From Bacillus sp. V5-8f (GTDB lineage: Bacteria; Bacillota; Bacilli; Bacillales; DSM-1321), in contig NZ_PGUW01000002.1 of the NCBI RefSeq assembly GCF_002863565.1, positions 1-64,000 of the forward strand: a stretch of DNA of 64,000 nucleotides, in the 5' to 3' direction. Positions 62,015 to 64,000 of the stretch are shown here, in pieces; the first letter of the stretch is position 1; each line of letters begins with the position of its first letter. Below the pieces are notes generated by a model. That model saw only the letters and a list, made by a program, of their open reading frames with translations. It was not told the origin of the DNA and did no database searches. The position numbers were made by a program, and so were the translations under genes.

Positions 62015-62170
62015 TTATTGTTCAGTAGTATCGGGGGAAAGTGCACTCGCTAAAAGTTGGATATCCTTAAAAATTTGTTCTTTTATTTCACGTACTTCAC
62101 ACCTATAGTAGTCATCAATCAAACGGCCGATTTCATCTAAAAAAATAAGTGCCTCATCGTTGTTTATCAT
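62015..62170 (-). CDS. Small acidic protein of unknown function (51 residues)
   Basis: A short ORF that starts MINNDEALIFLDEIGRLIDD and ends SALSPDTTEQ. It is acidic and predicted to be one long amphipathic helix. An AAGGAATCGAG ribosome-binding site lies nine bases before the ATG. No family is recognised. Its codon use and helix pattern look like a real protein. It converges with terC. Confidence 0.55.
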   Translation of the reverse strand: MINNDEALIFLDEIGRLIDDYYRCEVREIKEQIFKDIQLLASALSPDTTEQ

Positions 62171-62411
62171 AGTCTCGATTCCTTATACAGTAGAATTAAT
62201 CGAAAAATACTCGCTTCATGCTGATATATCTTAAAGTTAGCTTATTATCTAAATTTATTCATAAAAATAGTACTACGTTCTCATTTTTAACTTTCATCAT
62301 TTTATTAAATAAATTAGGGTCTGATCACCGTTGATTTACCTTATTAACCTATTGAAGCCTGACCCCTAGTTTATTTGAACTGGAGAAATTTGCTTTAAAT
62401 AAGGGGGATTT
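62171..62411. other. AT-rich intergenic region
   Basis: About 240 bases with no gene or strong structure that I can see; a TA-rich stretch before the small acidic protein gene must contain its promoter. Confidence 0.3.
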
Positions 62412-62415
62412 TTTT

Positions 62416-62598
62416 GGGGAAATCAAGTTGTGGTTGTGACCGGGTCTTCCAGTGGCTTTTGGTTTTTTGACTTGCTTGGAATTTGCGAAGAGGGGGTTTC
62501 ATGTGATTGCAACGATGAGAGATGTCGATAAAGGTTGCGAATTGATTAGTAATGCTCAGGGTATGGGTGAGAAATTATTATTAAAGAGACTTGATTAG
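62416..62598 (+). pseudogene. N-terminal remnant of a short-chain dehydrogenase gene
   Basis: The frame begins NQVVVVTGSSSGF, the nucleotide-binding start of an SDR. One base later the frame shifts and continues as GFLTCLEFAKRGFHVIATMRD, then VDKGCELI and LLLKRLD before a TAG. Together they match the first 60 or so residues of an SDR of the type with GSSSGFG. The remainder, including the catalytic Tyr-Lys region, is absent. It is a dead gene fragment. Confidence 0.75.
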
Positions 62599-62754
62599 GG
62601 TTTTTAAGAATAGAACACGGGGTAAACACCTTAAAATAACCGTTAACTGATTGGAAAATAATTTTATTATGTTAACTTTTGTGAATTTTCAATCTTTAAA
62701 ACGCTTTTGGATAATGATTGTCATATATCACATCCTATAACGGAGGTGTGAAAT

Positions 62755-62910
62755 ATGGAAAAACAAGACTTTAACCAAAGCAACAGCAATACTGGAAATG
62801 ATGAAAGTGATATGACGCAAGGCATGGATCGAGCAGCAAGTAAAATTAAAGATGCCTTTAAAGAGACGTTTGGCATGGAGCAAAGCAACCAACAAAACAG
62901 CAATAATTAA
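62755..62910 (+). CDS. Small hydrophilic protein (51 residues)
   Basis: A 51-residue Asn/Gln/Ser-rich protein with a central helix (MDRAASKIKDAFKETFG) and disordered ends. CGGAGGTG lies seven bases before the ATG and a perfect terminator follows the stop. No family is recognised; the composition recalls small spore or stress proteins, but that is only an impression. Confidence 0.7.
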   Translation: MEKQDFNQSNSNTGNDESDMTQGMDRAASKIKDAFKETFGMEQSNQQNSNN

Positions 62911-62911
62911 T

Positions 62912-62940
62912 AAAGCGCCATGCATGGCGCTTTATTTTTT
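62912..62940 (+). terminator. Rho-independent terminator
   Basis: AAAGCGCCATGCATGGCGCTTT is a perfect 22-base palindrome, followed by ATTTTTT. It ends the 51-residue protein gene and can also stop leftward readthrough of the subtilase gene only weakly. Confidence 0.9.
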
Positions 62941-63070
62941 AAAGTAATATGGAAAGCGTAGTAACATCCCATGCCTATCTTTAGTAGTGCACATACAGCT
63001 CTAACAGTTAAAGATGAAAGCCGGATAATCACACCGGCGTCTATATAATACGATGTGATGTTAGTAACTT

Positions 63071-64000
63071 TTATTGAAATAAACGTTTTAGTTCTTCCCA
63101 AAACCCAGCGCGTTGTTGGTTTTCGGGTTTTTTCACACTGCGCAGTGATTCCTGTATATCAATGATCCCACTGCCATAAAAAGGGTCAAAACCCGAAGGC
63201 CCAAGGTCATATGAGGTAGTCCTAATGACATTCATGATCTCGGTATTTTTTAAATCAGGATTTTGTGACTTGATCAGACCGGCTTGCGCGGCAACATGCG
63301 GCGATGCCATCGACGTTCCTGAAAGGGCAGCATACTGTTTGTGAAAATAGGTGCTTGGGATCTCAACGCCTGGTGCTGCAACATCTACATGTTCTCCATA
63401 GTTTGAGAATGGTGCTTTATTCCCTTGAAAGTCAATAGCTGCAACAGTTAGTACTTCCGGGTATGCAGCGGGGTAACTTGGCTGATCCGTATTATCATTT
63501 CCAGCGGCCACAGTAATCACGACACCTTTCTTATATGCATACTGAACTGCTTCATGCATTACAGCTGAGGGCTGGTAATTCCCCAAGCTTAAATTTATGA
63601 TATCTGCTCCGTGGTCAGTTGCCCAGATAATACCTTGAGCAATATCAAATGCATTTCCATAGCCTTTAGCAGCCATGGCTTTAATTGGCATGATTTTATT
63701 ATACCACGTTAATCCTGCAACTCCGCGCAAGTTATTTGTTTCGGAAGCGATAATGCCTGCAACATGGGTACCATGTCCGTTATCGTCATCTGGATTATGT
63801 GTATTTGAGACTACATTGTAACCAGCAGTCAATCTTCGCCTTAAATCCGGATGGTCCAGATCCACTCCAGTGTCCACTACCGCTATGATAACATCTTTCC
63901 TTCCTCGTGTAATTTCCCAGCCTTCCTCTGCTTGAATTGCAGGGAAGTTCCACTGATATCTTCGGCGGTAGAGAGAATCATTCGGGATGGTTGCTTCATT
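63071..64000 (-). CDS. S8-family serine protease (subtilase), 5' end outside the window
   Basis: A subtilisin-like protease read leftward and open to the right edge, so its start is not in the window; at least 309 residues are present. Catalytic Asp is in VVDTGVDLDHPDL, His in NGHGTHVAGI, the oxyanion Asn in AAGNDN and Ser in SGTSMASPHVA. Residues before the Asp (RRRYQWNFPAIQAEEGWEI) are the usual lead-in to the catalytic domain. An internal GTG in the Asp motif is not the start. The short C-terminus ends with ELKRLFQ. Whether it is secreted depends on the missing N-terminus. Confidence 0.9.
   Translation of the reverse strand, partial: NEATIPNDSLYRRRYQWNFPAIQAEEGWEITRGRKDVIIAVVDTGVDLDHPDLRRRLTAGYNVVSNTHNPDDDNGHGTHVAGIIASETNNLRGVAGLTWYNKIMPIKAMAAKGYGNAFDIAQGIIWATDHGADIINLSLGNYQPSAVMHEAVQYAYKKGVVITVAAGNDNTDQPSYPAAYPEVLTVAAIDFQGNKAPFSNYGEHVDVAAPGVEIPSTYFHKQYAALSGTSMASPHVAAQAGLIKSQNPDLKNTEIMNVIRTTSYDLGPSGFDPFYGSGIIDIQESLRSVKKPENQQRAGFWEELKRLFQ

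Noticed and set aside
1-64000. CRISPR array, rRNA or tRNA genes, prophage
   Set aside because: I read both strands for regularly spaced repeats, tRNA-like cloverleaf ends and phage structural genes and saw none.

Overview
The window reads as low-GC chromosomal DNA of an aerobic, endospore-forming Bacillaceae species (Bacillus/Neobacillus-like). Evidence: strong AGGAGG ribosome-binding sites with frequent TTG/GTG starts, a GerA-type spore germination operon behind a sigma-G-like promoter, a sigma-B-type promoter before a YflT-domain stress gene, an RsbR-type stressosome protein, a perfect CcpA cre site, and a yybP-ykoY leader before terC. The genus is inferred, not proven.

Layout. (1) 1-135: end of an IS3-family insertion sequence. 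(2) 279-10725: an MBL-fold hydrolase, an orphan response regulator with an AraC-type DNA-binding domain, then a tight operon for a molybdenum hydroxylase: XdhC, MocA, large subunit, CoxG-like, FAD and 2Fe-2S subunits, plus an acyl-CoA ligase and a crotonase. (3) 10876-17808: a carboxylate-type MFS permease, then aldehyde dehydrogenase, iron alcohol dehydrogenase, an R2-like ligand-binding oxidase (R2lox), a UbiD decarboxylase and its UbiX prenyl-FMN synthase. (4) 17925-20556: a cre-controlled aryl-alcohol-type dehydrogenase and aldehyde dehydrogenase. (5) 20915-22681: a MaoC-fold protein and a sigma-54 activator gene broken by an in-frame stop just before its DNA-binding domain. (6) 23508-28920: a sigma-54 promoter with upstream TTTGCGAAA repeats driving an operon very like the cyclohexanecarboxyl-CoA ring-cleavage pathway (AliB-, BadI-, AliA- and BadH-like, plus an SDR lacking its catalytic residues). 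(7) 29782-35448: phosphotransferase, decayed acyl-CoA ligase, ACAD11-type dehydrogenase, thiolase, SDR. (8) 35780-45871: two alpha/beta hydrolases, an intact PAS sigma-54 activator, a second perfect sigma-54 promoter before an SDR-ligase-MFS operon, a phaR remnant with phaC, and an M20 peptidase. (9) 46064-64000: housekeeping and sporulation genes: exonuclease, class A PBP with a Gly-Asn tail, stress genes, ger operon, ATP-grasp protein, transporters, terC, small genes and a subtilase cut by the window edge.

How it fits together (inference). The first 46 kb form a catabolic island. Alcohol and aldehyde dehydrogenases would make a carboxylic acid; ligases make its CoA thioester; AliB-like dehydrogenation, BadK-like hydration (crotonase at 9937), BadH-like oxidation and BadI-like hydrolysis would open a six-membered ring to a pimelyl-CoA-type chain; ACAD and thiolase finish by beta-oxidation. 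Plausible substrates are cyclohexane/cyclohexene carboxylates or cyclic monoterpenoid alcohols. The Mo hydroxylase and the R2lox-UbiD-UbiX cassette would handle steps I cannot assign. The R2lox-UbiD pairing and the sigma-54 wiring are the most novel points. Several genes in the island are decaying.
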